Below, piece after piece: positions 1-8,345 of a stretch of DNA of 64,000 nt (the first letter of the stretch is position 1; the number at the start of each line of letters is the position of its first letter). The position numbers were made by a program, and so were the translations under genes. The stretch comes from CAVQZA01 sp963718355. GTDB lineage: Bacteria; Actinomycetota; Thermoleophilia; Gaiellales; Gaiellaceae. Under the pieces are notes generated by a model. The model did no database searches and was not told the DNA's origin. It was given only the letters and a program-made list of their open reading frames with translations. Location: positions 124,001 to 188,000 of the forward strand of contig CAVQZA010000016.1 of assembly GCA_963718355.1 (NCBI GenBank). Reading direction: 5' to 3'.

Positions 1-701
1 ACGGTGAGGACGAGCTCGCCTATCGCGCGCGCCCGAACTTCATGTGGCGCGGGATCAACTGGCCGCTGTTCGCGATCCTCGGCGGCCTCGGCACCGGCCT
101 CTCCTGGCTCGTGATCGTCGTCCAGTCGCCGGCTGCGCGCTGGGCGGGGATCGGCTGGCTCGCGCTCGGAGCGCTCTTCTTCATCTTCTACCGCCGCCGC
201 GTCGTGCATGCGTCGCTCACCGAGACGGTGCGCGCGCCGATCGTGATCGGTCCCGGCGTCGCGCTCGAGTACCGCAACATCCTCGTGCCGATGGGGCCTG
301 ACCGCGAGTCGGAGGAGGCAGTCGACCTGGCCTGCCGCCTCGCCGCCGAGCGTCGCGCGACCGTCGTTGCGATCACGGTGATCGAGGTGCCGCTGCACAA
401 GCCGCTCGACATCGAGTTGCCGGAGGAGGAGTTCGGCGCCGACATGTTGCTCGACGAGGCGAAGCGGATCGGCGACACGTTCGGCGTGAAGGTGATCGGC
501 CGCGTCGTGCGCGCTCGCAGCTTCGGCCGCGCCGTCGTGGAGGAGGCCGAGCGCCGCGGCTCCGAGATCGTCGTCGTCGGCGCCGACCGCCGCGACCGCG
601 GGCTCAGCAAGAAGGAGCTCTTCAGCGAGACCGTCGACTACATCCTCAAACATGCACCGTGCCGCGTGCTCGTCGCGGCCGCGAGGAGAGCCGCCGCGTG
701 A
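1..701 (+). CDS. APC-type permease/UspA fusion, C-terminal part (5' truncated)
   Basis: The frame is open from the window edge, so the start lies outside. The visible part has two hydrophobic segments (about bases 55-190), a basic stop-transfer and then a complete universal-stress-protein fold. That fold begins at YRNILVPMGP and ends at APCRVLVAA. The layout and wording match the permease-Usp gene at 868-2751, so this is inferred to be a paralogous membrane transporter with a cytosolic Usp domain that may bind nucleotide. The substrate cannot be read here. Its stop overlaps the GTG of the next gene, which suggests one transcript. The main alternative is a two-segment membrane protein with a Usp domain, but the paralogue downstream makes a truncated permease more likely. 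Confidence 0.75.
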   Translation, partial: GEDELAYRARPNFMWRGINWPLFAILGGLGTGLSWLVIVVQSPAARWAGIGWLALGALFFIFYRRRVVHASLTETVRAPIVIGPGVALEYRNILVPMGPDRESEEAVDLACRLAAERRATVVAITVIEVPLHKPLDIELPEEEFGADMLLDEAKRIGDTFGVKVIGRVVRARSFGRAVVEEAERRGSEIVVVGADRRDRGLSKKELFSETVDYILKHAPCRVLVAAARRAAA

Positions 702-868
702 GGGCCTACCGCACCTCGATCGCCGTTCTCTCCTCGGTGTTCATCGCACTCGGCTTCGTGCTCCTGATCCGGACGGCTTTCGCCGGCGGTGGCATCGGCT
801 TCCTCTTCGGCGCGCTCTTCATCGCGCTCGGTACAGGCCGCCTCTGGCTGCTGAGGAACAAGAAGTAA
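698..868 (+). CDS. small two-helix membrane protein
   Basis: A 56-residue protein. The GTG at 698 overlaps the previous stop (GTGA) and its own TAA overlaps the ATG of the next gene, so it is translationally packed between two permease-Usp genes. About 45 residues form two hydrophobic segments (SSVFIALGFVLLIRTAF and a glycine-rich second helix), followed by a basic tail (LLRNKK). A longer frame from 659 exists but would run through the Usp end of the upstream gene. No family is recognised. The context suggests an accessory membrane subunit of the transporters, which is inference only. Confidence 0.55.
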   Translation: MRAYRTSIAVLSSVFIALGFVLLIRTAFAGGGIGFLFGALFIALGTGRLWLLRNKK

Positions 869-2751
869 TGGCCCGCAAGCTGCCTCGCCTCCAGCGCGTG
901 CTCGACGTCCCGGCGCTCGCCTCGATCGCCTACAGCGAGATCGCCTCGTCGATCTACTTCGCCCTCGGCATCATCGCCGAGCAGGCGCTCGGGCTGACAC
1001 CGGCGATCCTGTTCATCACCGGCGTGCTCTTCCTGCTCGTCGCGCTCTCCTACGCGGAAGGCACCACGGCGATCCCGGAGACGGGCGGTGCGGCGACGTT
1101 CACCCGTATCGCCTTCAACGACTTCGCCGGCTTCGCCACGGGCTGGGTGTTGTTCCTCGACTACCTGATCGTGATCGCGCTCTCGGCGCTGTTTCTGCCG
1201 CACTACCTCGGCTACTCGCTGCACATGCACGGTCTCGAGGACGAGCCATGGGATGTCGTCGTGGCAGTCGGCGTCGTGACCGGGATCACGGCGGTCCGGC
1301 TCGTGCGCCGGCCGAGCCTGCACCGGATCGGGCTCGTCGTAGCGCTCGTCGATCTCGTCACACAGGTGCTACTCGTGGTGCTCGGCTTCGCGCTCCTGTT
1401 CTCCACCGACCTGCTGACCCACGGGATCTCGATCGGCGCCGCGCCGTCGTGGCACCAGTTCGCGTTCGCCCTGCCGCTTGCGATGCTCGCGTTCACCGGC
1501 CTGGAGACCGTCGCGAACCTGGCCGAGGAGGCGCGCGAGCCCGGCCGCGACCTCCCGCGCAGCCTCTTCGGCGCGCTCAGCGCGGTGGTCGTGATCTACG
1601 TCCTGATCGCGATCGTCGGTCTGTCCGCGTTCCCCGTGGAGAACGGCTCGACGGCGCTCGGCACGACATGGGGTGGGGCGCCGCTGATGGGGATCGTCTC
1701 AGCGCTGCGTGAGCAGCTGCCGGTGTGGATCGGCGACATGCTGAACGTCTACGTCGGCGTCACGGGCGCGCTGATCCTGTTGATGGCCGCCACGACCTCG
1801 GTCTCCGGGATCGGCCGGCTCGCCTACTCGCTCGGCGAGCACGGGCAGCTGCCCAGGCGCTTCGGCCTTCTCAACAGGCGCACGCTCACCTCGCCCGACG
1901 CGCTCATCTCAGCCGCCGTGATCTCGATCGGGCTGATCGTCGCGACGTCGTGGCTCGCCCATCCCGAGACGTTCCTCGCCAGCCTGTACAGCTTCGGCGT
2001 TCTCCTCGCCTTCACCGCCGCCCAGCTCGCGGTGATCAAGCTCCGAATCAGCAAGCCGGGCCTCGCAAGGCCGTTCCGCGTCGGGCTCTCGGTGCGGATT
2101 CGCGGCGCAGAGATTCCCGTGCCGTCCGTCGTCGGCGGCGTGCTCACATTCGCGGTGTGGATCATCGCGATGGTCACGCACCCGGCGGCGCGCTACGCAG
2201 GCCCGGCCTGGCTCGTGCTCGGGATCGTCGTCTACCTCCTCGTGCGTCGCAGCCGCGGCGAGGGCCTGATGGAGCACGTCGCCTCGGCCGACGAGCAGGT
2301 GCTTCCAGAGACGCAGTTCTCTCGGGTCCTCGTGCCGATGAAGCTCGGCGAGATCGGCGAGGAGATGGTCGCGACGGCGGTCAAGCTCGCGCAGGAACGA
2401 GGCGCTGCAGTCGATGCGCTGCACGTGATCCGCGTGCCGCTCGACATGCCGCTCGATGCGCCGCTGGCCGAGCGCGAGGAGCAGGGCAACGAGTCGCTGG
2501 AAGAGGCGAGGCTGCTCGGCGAAGACCACGGCGTCGAGGTGATCGGCCACACCGTCCGCGCCCGCGCGATCGGCGAGGCGATCGTCGAGGCCGCATCGGA
2601 GCTCGGCACCGACCTGATCGTGCTCGGCTCGTCGCCCCGTTGGCGCCGCCAGTCGCGCTTCTTCTCGCCGACGGTCGAGTACGTCCTTCGCAAAGCGCCC
2701 TGCGAGGTGCTGATCGTCGCCTTCCCGCAGGGAGTGCTCGAAGAGGCATAA
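868..2751 (+). CDS. APC-superfamily permease with C-terminal UspA domain
   Basis: A 627-residue protein starting at ATG 868 (residue 1 MARKLPRLQRVLDVP), overlapping the upstream stop by one base. Residues about 10-470 hold about 12 hydrophobic segments with an APC-like N-terminal pattern (ALASIAYSEIASSIYFALG). From about residue 480 a universal stress fold follows (FSRVLVPMKLGE to APCEVLIVAF). APC permeases move amino acids, polyamines or, in the KimA type, potassium by proton symport. KimA also carries a cytosolic Usp-like domain. The TrkA-type genes immediately downstream favour ion transport, but the substrate is not proven. Amino-acid uptake regulated through the Usp domain is the main alternative. 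Confidence 0.85.
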   Translation: MARKLPRLQRVLDVPALASIAYSEIASSIYFALGIIAEQALGLTPAILFITGVLFLLVALSYAEGTTAIPETGGAATFTRIAFNDFAGFATGWVLFLDYLIVIALSALFLPHYLGYSLHMHGLEDEPWDVVVAVGVVTGITAVRLVRRPSLHRIGLVVALVDLVTQVLLVVLGFALLFSTDLLTHGISIGAAPSWHQFAFALPLAMLAFTGLETVANLAEEAREPGRDLPRSLFGALSAVVVIYVLIAIVGLSAFPVENGSTALGTTWGGAPLMGIVSALREQLPVWIGDMLNVYVGVTGALILLMAATTSVSGIGRLAYSLGEHGQLPRRFGLLNRRTLTSPDALISAAVISIGLIVATSWLAHPETFLASLYSFGVLLAFTAAQLAVIKLRISKPGLARPFRVGLSVRIRGAEIPVPSVVGGVLTFAVWIIAMVTHPAARYAGPAWLVLGIVVYLLVRRSRGEGLMEHVASADEQVLPETQFSRVLVPMKLGEIGEEMVATAVKLAQERGAAVDALHVIRVPLDMPLDAPLAEREEQGNESLEEARLLGEDHGVEVIGHTVRARAIGEAIVEAASELGTDLIVLGSSPRWRRQSRFFSPTVEYVLRKAPCEVLIVAFPQGVLEEA

Positions 2752-2768
2752 GCCGCTACGCTGCGTAC

Positions 2769-3194
2769 ATGAACGCGATCGTGATCGGCAGCGGCCGCGT
2801 CGGTTCGACGATCGCCCTGCGGCTGGCTCGTGAGGGGTGGGATGTCACCGTCGTGGACGAGAAAGAGGAAGTCCTCGGGCGCCTGGGCGAGAACTGGCGC
2901 GGCGGCTTCGTCGTCGGCCACGGCATGGACACCGAGGTGCTCCGCCAGGCCGGAATCGAGTCCGCCGACGCCGTCGTCGTCTGCACGAGCGGCGACAACA
3001 CGAACATCGTGATCGGCCAGGTGGCCCAGAAGCGCTTCGACGTCGGCTGTGTCGTCGTCCGCCTGCTCGATCCCGCGCGCGCCGAGTTCTACGCGCAGCG
3101 CGGGATGCGCACCGTCTGCCCGACCTCGACCGCGATCGACGTCCTCACCGACGCCGTGCGCGCCTGTGACGTAGCGGGAGCCGTGAAAGCCTGA
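2769..3194 (+). CDS. TrkA-N (RCK) domain protein, short form
   Basis: A 141-residue protein starting at ATG 2769. It opens with a Rossmann dinucleotide-binding loop (VIGSGRVGS) and a conserved acidic residue after strand 2 (VVDEKEE), the pattern of NAD(H)- or ATP-binding RCK/TrkA-N domains that gate potassium transporters. It lacks the C-terminal TrkA-C ligand domain present in its neighbour. Its stop overlaps the next ATG (TGATG), so the two proteins are probably co-translated. This matches the two-subunit CeoB/CeoC-type arrangement of actinobacterial Trk regulators. The membrane partner would be an upstream permease or a distant TrkH; this is inferred. Confidence 0.85.
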   Translation: MNAIVIGSGRVGSTIALRLAREGWDVTVVDEKEEVLGRLGENWRGGFVVGHGMDTEVLRQAGIESADAVVVCTSGDNTNIVIGQVAQKRFDVGCVVVRLLDPARAEFYAQRGMRTVCPTSTAIDVLTDAVRACDVAGAVKA

Positions 3195-3856
3195 TGTACG
3201 CCATCGTCGCGGGCGGCGGCAAGGTCGGAGCCAACGTCGCGAGAACGCTCCTTCGGCTCGGTCACGAGGTGACGCTGCTCGAGCAGCGGCGCAGCACGTT
3301 CGAGCGGCTCGAGTCGGAGTTCGAGCACCAGGTGCAGCTCGGCGACTCGACCGAGGTCTTCGTGCTCGAGCGCGCCGGCATCACGCGGCCGCCCGACCTC
3401 GTGCTCGCGCTCACTGGCGACGACGAGGACAACATGGTGATCTGCCAGCTCGCGCGCGAGAAGTACGGCGTCGACAAGGTAATCGCCCGCGTCAACGACC
3501 CGCGCAACCAGCCGCACTTCGACCTGCTCGGGATCACGCAGACGGTCTGCGCCACCTCGAGCATCCTCGCCCTCGTCGAGCACGAGGTGCCCGAGCACGA
3601 GCTGATCCACCTGCTCGAGCTGCGCAAGGAGAACCTCGAGATCGTCGAGGTGCAGATCGACGAGGGCTCGCCGAGCGCCGGCAAGCGGATCGAGACGCTC
3701 TCGCTGCCCGAAGGCTCGCGCCTCATCTCGGTGATGCGCGACGGGGCCGCCGAGATCGCCGTCGGCTCGACCCAGCTCCTGCCTGGAGACCAGGTGCTCG
3801 CGATCCTCCAGCCGGGCAAGGAAGACGAGCTCCGGAGGGTGCTCCTCCGGGCTTAA
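3194..3856 (+). CDS. trkA: Trk-type potassium uptake regulatory protein (TrkA-N plus TrkA-C)
   Basis: A 220-residue protein with an N-terminal Rossmann domain (VAGGGKVGANVART, then the acidic LLEQRR after strand 2) and a TrkA-C/RCK_C domain from about residue 135 to the end (ENLEIVEVQIDEGSPSAGK to GDQVLAILQPG). RCK proteins form cytosolic rings on Trk/Ktr channels and respond to nucleotides or, through RCK_C, to c-di-AMP. It is one base into the preceding short TrkA gene, and no TrkH/KtrB channel gene is visible in this window. The family assignment is firm; the partner is uncertain. Confidence 0.9.
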   Translation: MYAIVAGGGKVGANVARTLLRLGHEVTLLEQRRSTFERLESEFEHQVQLGDSTEVFVLERAGITRPPDLVLALTGDDEDNMVICQLAREKYGVDKVIARVNDPRNQPHFDLLGITQTVCATSSILALVEHEVPEHELIHLLELRKENLEIVEVQIDEGSPSAGKRIETLSLPEGSRLISVMRDGAAEIAVGSTQLLPGDQVLAILQPGKEDELRRVLLRA

Positions 3857-3890
3857 CCTCGTCCTGCCGAAGGTCGATGTACCCTCTGTT

Positions 3891-5471
3891 GTGGTGATCA
3901 GGCACCGTTTCTCAGCTCCTGCCGTGTTGGCGTTCGGCGCCTTTCTCGCAGGCGCGATCGGCATCGCCTCCGCTCTGACCCCGGAATTCGCAGACCGCTC
4001 GCGCCTCGTGCGCGGCGTGTTGCCGCCGGGTATCCCGGACGCGGCGCGCGTGCTTGCCCTCGCGTTCGGGATCCTGCTGATCTGGCTCTCGCTCGGCCTC
4101 GCCCGTCGCAAATACCGTGCGTGGAAGCTCGCGGTCGCACTGGTGATCGGCTCGGCCGTGCTGCACATCGTCAAGGGCCTCGACTTCGAGGAGACCACGG
4201 TGTCGCTGATCCTCCTCGCCGCACTTCTCTACTGGCGCGACGAGTTCGTTGCCCGCGGCGACCCGAAGACGCGCTGGCCGTTCGCGCAGGCGGCGTTCGG
4301 CCTCGTAGCGCTCGGAGTCCTCTTCTGGCTCCGCTCGACAGACCACGTCGGCTACTCCGACCGGCTCGAGGACGCGCTGATCCTGATCGCCGCGCTCCTT
4401 GCGGCACGCGCTCTCTACTTCTGGCTCCGCCCGTTCGCCCAGCGCGGGCGCTCCTCGCCGGAGGAACGCGTTGCGGCCGAGGAGCTGATCCGCGCCGAAG
4501 GCCACGACTCGCTCTGCTACTTCGCGCTCCGCCGCGACAAGAGCTACTTCTTCTCGCCGAGCGGCCGCTCGTTCCTCGCCTACGCGGTGATCAGCGGCAG
4601 CGCGATCGTCAGCGGCGACCCGATCGGCGAGCGCGCCGAGTTCGCGGAGCTGCTCCTCGAGTTCAAGCGCGTCGCGCTCGCCCGCGCCTGGCGCGTCGGG
4701 ATCATCAATGCGAGCGAGGAGCTACTGCCGATCTATCGCCAGGTCGGGCTCAAAGCCTGGTACATCGGCGACGAGGCGATCGTCCGGCCGGCGTCGTTCT
4801 CGCTCGAGGGCCGCGCGATCCGCAAGGTGCGCCAGTCTGTGTCCCGGATCGAGAAGTCCTACACCGAGCGCATCGTCGACGTCGCCGACACCACCGCGGC
4901 ACAGCGGGCCGAGATCGAGGAGGTCTCAGTGGAGTGGCGCGGCCGGGCGCCGGAGCGGGGCTTCTCGATGGCGATGGACACGCTCTTCGCGTGCCCGGGC
5001 AGCGTCGTCGCCTTCGCCGAGGACTCGGCGGGGCGGATCGGCGGCTTCATCCACCTCGTGCCGTCGCCGGCGAGCGGCGGGTACTCGCTCTCGACGATGC
5101 GGCGGCGCGACGACGTGCAGAACGGCCTGATGGAGTTCCTGATCGTCAAGGTGCTCGAGTGGGCGAAGGAGCACGAGGTTCCGGAGGTTTCGCTCAATTT
5201 CGCGATGTTCGGCCGGATCCTCAGGGCCGACGACGAGAGCCCGCGGCACAAGCGCGCGCTTCGATTCGCGCTGATCAAGCTCGACCGTTTCTTCCAGGTC
5301 GAGCGCCTGCACAGCTTCAATCGCAAGTTCTTCCCCGAGTGGCGGCCTCGATACTTCTGCTTCGAGCGGTATTCCGACCTGCCCCTGCTCGCGGTTGCGT
5401 ACGGTCACGTCGAGGGCTTCGTCGTACTGCCGGCGCCCTGGGCGAAGACCACCGACCTCACGCACGCTTGA
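3891..5471 (+). CDS. MprF-like DUF2156 membrane protein (phosphatidylglycerol aminoacyltransferase-type)
   Basis: A 526-residue protein starting at GTG 3891, with a second in-frame GTG at 3894. About six hydrophobic segments fill residues 1-180. A C-terminal double-GNAT-like DUF2156 domain (about 190-520) follows, with family landmarks such as GDPIGE, FALRRDKSYFFSP, a YSLSTMRRR stretch and FNRKFFPEWRPRY. MprF-type enzymes transfer an amino acid from aminoacyl-tRNA to phosphatidylglycerol and flip the product; shorter DUF2156 proteins often lack a proven activity. It is shorter than full MprF (about 840 residues), so the complete flippase is probably missing. The next gene starts by TTGA overlap. 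Confidence 0.8.
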   Translation: MVIRHRFSAPAVLAFGAFLAGAIGIASALTPEFADRSRLVRGVLPPGIPDAARVLALAFGILLIWLSLGLARRKYRAWKLAVALVIGSAVLHIVKGLDFEETTVSLILLAALLYWRDEFVARGDPKTRWPFAQAAFGLVALGVLFWLRSTDHVGYSDRLEDALILIAALLAARALYFWLRPFAQRGRSSPEERVAAEELIRAEGHDSLCYFALRRDKSYFFSPSGRSFLAYAVISGSAIVSGDPIGERAEFAELLLEFKRVALARAWRVGIINASEELLPIYRQVGLKAWYIGDEAIVRPASFSLEGRAIRKVRQSVSRIEKSYTERIVDVADTTAAQRAEIEEVSVEWRGRAPERGFSMAMDTLFACPGSVVAFAEDSAGRIGGFIHLVPSPASGGYSLSTMRRRDDVQNGLMEFLIVKVLEWAKEHEVPEVSLNFAMFGRILRADDESPRHKRALRFALIKLDRFFQVERLHSFNRKFFPEWRPRYFCFERYSDLPLLAVAYGHVEGFVVLPAPWAKTTDLTHA

Positions 5472-6871
5472 GATTCGGCCTCGGGATCGCAGCCTCCGCC
5501 GTGCTGATCGCGGCTCTGGCAGGCTCCGGTGCGCAGGCCCGGTCGTCCGCCGTTCGCGCGGGAGGCGACTGGCTGCGCTTCGGCTACGACGCCGCGCGCC
5601 ATGACTCCGGGCCCGCTACCACGGGCATCACGAGAGCGAACGTCGGCTCGCTGAAAGCGCAGCAGGTCACGCTCGACGGCACCGTCGACTCCTCGGCCGT
5701 CTACGTGCGCGGCGTCAAGGGCCGCGACTTCGTGATTGTCACGACGACCTACGGCAAGACCGAGGCGATCGACGCCGATACCGGACTCCGCGTCTGGCGC
5801 TTTACGCCGGCCGGCTACGGCAGCTGGGCCGGGAGCTACCGGATCACGAACGCGACGCCGATCGTCGACCGCGCGCTCGGCGCGGTGTTCGCGGCGGCTC
5901 CGGACGGCCGAGTGCGGCGACTCGATCTGGCGACCGGCCGGCTCCGGTGGACAGCGACGGTCACGAAGCTGCCGGCCCGCGAGAAGCTGACCTCACCGCT
6001 CAATCTCTCCGCCGGCCGGGTACTCGTCACGACCGGCGGCTACATCGGCGACCAGCCGCCGTATCAGGGCCACGTCGTCACCCTCGACGAGCGCACCGGC
6101 CGGATCCTCTCGGTGTGGAATTCGCTCTGCGCCGAGCGCACCGAGCTCCAGGAGCCGAGCACGTGCCCGGAGTCGGACTCGGCGATCTGGGCGCGCTCGG
6201 GCGCGGTCGTCGAGCCGTCGACCGGTCGCCTCCTGGTCGCGACCGGCAACGCGCGCTTCGACGGCAGCCACTACTTCGGTGACAGCGTCCTCGTGCTCTC
6301 GCCCGACGGCTCGAAGTTGGTCTCCTCATACACCCCGGCGGAGTTCCAGAGGCTCGAGGACACGGACGGCGATCTCGGATCGACCGCGCCGGCGCTGCTG
6401 GCCGGCGGCTACGCGGTGCAGGGCGGCAAGGACGGCAAGCTGCGACTGCTCGGGCCTGCGCAGCTGACTCGGGCTCCCGGTTCGACAGGCGGAGAGCTCC
6501 AGATCGTCCCGACTCCCGGCGGCGGTGCGCTCTTCTCGGCCCCCGCGGTCTGGCAGGGGACGTGGCTGTTCGTCGCCGACGGCTCGGGCACGACGGCGTG
6601 GAAACTGGCCGGGGACCGTCTGACGAAGGTGTGGGAGAACGGCACCAGTGGGACGAGCCCCGTGGTCGCCGGCGGGCTCCTCTACGTGCTCTCGCTCGGC
6701 GGCGGGGTCAACGTCTACCGGCCCGCTCTCGGCAAGCTCGTGACGACGCTTCCGACCGGCGGCGCGCACTGGCAGAGCCCGATCGTCACCGACGGCCGTG
6801 TGATCGTCGGCGAGGGCAATGCGAATGACCACGCCACCCGCGGCGTGGTCGACATCTTCCGGTTGCGCTAG
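5468..6871 (+). CDS. secreted PQQ-type beta-propeller protein
   Basis: A 467-residue protein with TTG 5468 as the chosen start, because it overlaps the upstream stop and opens directly into a signal peptide (MRFGLGIAASAVLIAALAG, then an AQA cleavage site). The rest is a WD/PQQ-like propeller with repeated blades: alternating GYDAARHDSG-type loops, DADTGLRVWRF, DLATGRLRWTA, DERTGRILSVW and a closing blade at the C-terminus. Such folds serve as quinoprotein dehydrogenases or as enzyme-free scaffolds. The disulfide ring of adjacent cysteines typical of PQQ alcohol dehydrogenases is not evident, so a non-enzymatic extracellular role is possible. Confidence 0.75.
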   Translation: MRFGLGIAASAVLIAALAGSGAQARSSAVRAGGDWLRFGYDAARHDSGPATTGITRANVGSLKAQQVTLDGTVDSSAVYVRGVKGRDFVIVTTTYGKTEAIDADTGLRVWRFTPAGYGSWAGSYRITNATPIVDRALGAVFAAAPDGRVRRLDLATGRLRWTATVTKLPAREKLTSPLNLSAGRVLVTTGGYIGDQPPYQGHVVTLDERTGRILSVWNSLCAERTELQEPSTCPESDSAIWARSGAVVEPSTGRLLVATGNARFDGSHYFGDSVLVLSPDGSKLVSSYTPAEFQRLEDTDGDLGSTAPALLAGGYAVQGGKDGKLRLLGPAQLTRAPGSTGGELQIVPTPGGGALFSAPAVWQGTWLFVADGSGTTAWKLAGDRLTKVWENGTSGTSPVVAGGLLYVLSLGGGVNVYRPALGKLVTTLPTGGAHWQSPIVTDGRVIVGEGNANDHATRGVVDIFRLR

Positions 6872-7086
6872 GCGCGGCGACGGCGGACGGTCGGCGCCTG
6901 CGTCCCGAGCGCCGCGTAGGCGAGCGCCTGGAGCGACTCGTTCAACGTCGAGAGCTCGCGCGCGATTCGGGTCAGGCCCTCGGCGCTGTCGAGGCGCCGG
7001 TTCAGGTCGTGCACCTCGTCGCAGAGGCGGTCGAGGCGCTGGAGCAGGGCGTCGAGCTGGCGGTCGGCGACGTCTGGGCTCTCCAT
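6868..7086 (-). CDS. small coiled-coil protein, unknown function
   Basis: A 72-residue protein starting at ATG (7086). Nearly all of it is predicted helix with a leucine heptad pattern (LDALLQRLDRLCDEVHDLNRRL, then LSTLNESLQAL) and a basic C-terminus (VRRRRA). It has no signal peptide or membrane segment. It ends four bases inside the convergent propeller gene and starts three bases from the end of the HAD-like gene on the same strand, so the two minus genes probably share a transcript. No family is recognised. A spurious ORF is possible, but the tight spacing and clean heptads favour a real gene. Confidence 0.5.
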   Translation of the reverse strand: MESPDVADRQLDALLQRLDRLCDEVHDLNRRLDSAEGLTRIARELSTLNESLQALAYAALGTQAPTVRRRRA

Positions 7087-7089
7087 GGC

Positions 7090-7542
7090 TCAGATGCTAC
7101 TGAGGAGCTCCGCCCTCGTGCGCAGGACGACGGTGTCGGGGCCGAGGGTCGCTACGAGGCGCTCGAGCGCGCCGGCACCGGCCTCCCACGCGTCGAGGCG
7201 CCGCCCGGCACCGAGGTGCTCGAGCGCGATTCGGGCGAGCGGCTCGGGCGCGTCGGTGAAGGCGCCGAGCCGTACCCCGGCTGCACCGAGCCGGCGCAGC
7301 GCGGCACTCACGTCGGCATTCGGCCGGAAGTAGACCGGCGCCCGGTCGTCGGCGAAGCGCTCGAGCAGCACCTGCCAGTTGCCCACGCGCTCGTCGAGCT
7401 GGGCCGCCGCGGCGACCCGATCCTCCGGTAGTTCGAGCTCGTCGAGGCGCAGCCGGCGCGATGCGTCCTCGAGCCATTCGTCCCACAGCGGACGCGTGTC
7501 TCCGACCACTGTGTCGAGGTCGAGGGCGAGGGGAGAGGCCAT
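7090..7542 (-). CDS. HAD-like hydrolase
   Basis: A 150-residue protein. The N-terminal motif LALDLDTVVGDTR resembles HAD motif I (DxDxT/V), and the middle motif LGAFTDAPEPLA resembles motif II (hhhT/S). The later lysine and acidic motifs of full HAD phosphatases are not clearly present: the C-terminus has GALERLVATLGPDTVVLRTRAELL, without the usual GDxxxD. It is therefore shorter than typical HAD phosphatases (about 200-230 residues), and activity is uncertain. The start at 7542 lies just before the cobalamin riboswitch on the other strand, so a divergent promoter region is shared. Confidence 0.6.
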   Translation of the reverse strand: MASPLALDLDTVVGDTRPLWDEWLEDASRRLRLDELELPEDRVAAAAQLDERVGNWQVLLERFADDRAPVYFRPNADVSAALRRLGAAGVRLGAFTDAPEPLARIALEHLGAGRRLDAWEAGAGALERLVATLGPDTVVLRTRAELLSSI

Positions 7543-7564
7543 CGCAGGATGATAGGCTGCTGCC

Positions 7565-7712
7565 TGCTAAGGGCGAGCGGAAAGGGAACCCGGTGCGATT
7601 CCGGGACGGTCCCGCCGCTGTGAGGGGAGTTGCTTCAGCGCCGAAGTGCCACTGGCCGCAGGGCCGGGAAGGCGGCGCCGGAGGGAGCCCCGAGTCAGAA
7701 AACCTGCCTCTC
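7565..7712 (+). promoter_or_regulatory. cobalamin (AdoCbl) riboswitch
   Basis: The conserved core of the cobalamin riboswitch family is readable in order. A GGGAA..CGGTGCGATTCCGGGAC..GTCCCGCCGCTGTG block lies at about 7584-7621. A GTGCCACTGG box lies at about 7646-7655, GGGAAGGCGGCGCC at about 7666-7679, and AGTCAGAAAACCTGCC near the end (about 7694-7709). The outer boundaries are approximate. It precedes the DUF4430/ECF operon starting at 7752, so it is predicted to repress that operon when cellular B12 is high. Confidence 0.93.
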
Positions 7713-7748
7713 GCCTCCATGTTCGAAACCCCTCGTGGAGAAGGAGGC
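7713..7748 (+). promoter_or_regulatory. predicted Shine-Dalgarno sequestering element of the riboswitch
   Basis: GCCTCC at 7713-7718, immediately after the aptamer, is perfectly complementary to GGAGGC at 7743-7748, which contains the Shine-Dalgarno AAGGAGG of the GTG start at 7752. No T-run terminator is visible. Translational control by SD masking is therefore the most likely output; this is inferred from complementarity only. Confidence 0.5.
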
Positions 7749-7751
7749 TTC

Positions 7752-8345
7752 GTGCTTCGACGACCCATCGTTCTCGCCCTCGTCGGGGCGGCTGCGCTCG
7801 TGCTCGCAGTCGGTCCTGCACTCGGCGCACTCGTCACGGTGCGCGTGGAGGGCAAGACACAGACGATCTTCGGGGCCACCCAGCCCAAGGCCGTGGCGAC
7901 CAATGCGCTCGACGCCCTGGAGGCGGCGAGTTTCGCAGGCGAGTTCTACTACCACGTGAACCAGTCCTCGTTCGGGCAGTACGTGGACCAGATCGGGCGC
8001 TATCCCGGCGCCGGCTCGACGGGCTGGGTGTTCAAGGTGGACAACGTCTCGCCTCCGGTCGGCGCCGACAAGGTGGTGCTGAAGGACGGCGACAGCGTCC
8101 TTTGGTACTACGCGGACTTCTCGTCCGGCTCGGGGCCGAAGACGCTCGGGCTCTACTCCAAGGGTGGGTGCTACCGCGTCGCCGCCTGGGACGACGCGGG
8201 CAAGGAATCGCCCGCGCCGGGCGCGGTGCTCCACGTCGACGGTCGCTCGCTGAAGGGCTCGTACACGGGTACGTGCATCGGCCCGCACAAGGGCCTCGTC
8301 CGTGCGACGGCGCCCGGGATGGTCCGCTCGAACGCGCTGCGGTGA
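7752..8345 (+). CDS. secreted DUF4430 (transcobalamin beta-domain-like) protein
   Basis: A 197-residue protein from GTG 7752, with AAGGAGG five to eleven bases upstream. Residues 1-30 are a signal peptide (LRRPIVLALVGAAALVLAVG). The DUF4430 fold follows at about residues 33-125, with typical landmarks: a GSTGWVFKVDNVSPP block and GDSVLWYYADF. DUF4430 is named in InterPro as transcobalamin-like C-terminal, related to the B12-facing beta domain of eukaryotic transcobalamin and intrinsic factor. It is the first gene under a B12 riboswitch and overlaps the second DUF4430 gene (GTGA). The inferred role is extracellular cobalamin or corrinoid capture. No anchor is visible, so it may be released or held by the lipoprotein partner. 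Confidence 0.8.
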   Translation: MLRRPIVLALVGAAALVLAVGPALGALVTVRVEGKTQTIFGATQPKAVATNALDALEAASFAGEFYYHVNQSSFGQYVDQIGRYPGAGSTGWVFKVDNVSPPVGADKVVLKDGDSVLWYYADFSSGSGPKTLGLYSKGGCYRVAAWDDAGKESPAPGAVLHVDGRSLKGSYTGTCIGPHKGLVRATAPGMVRSNALR

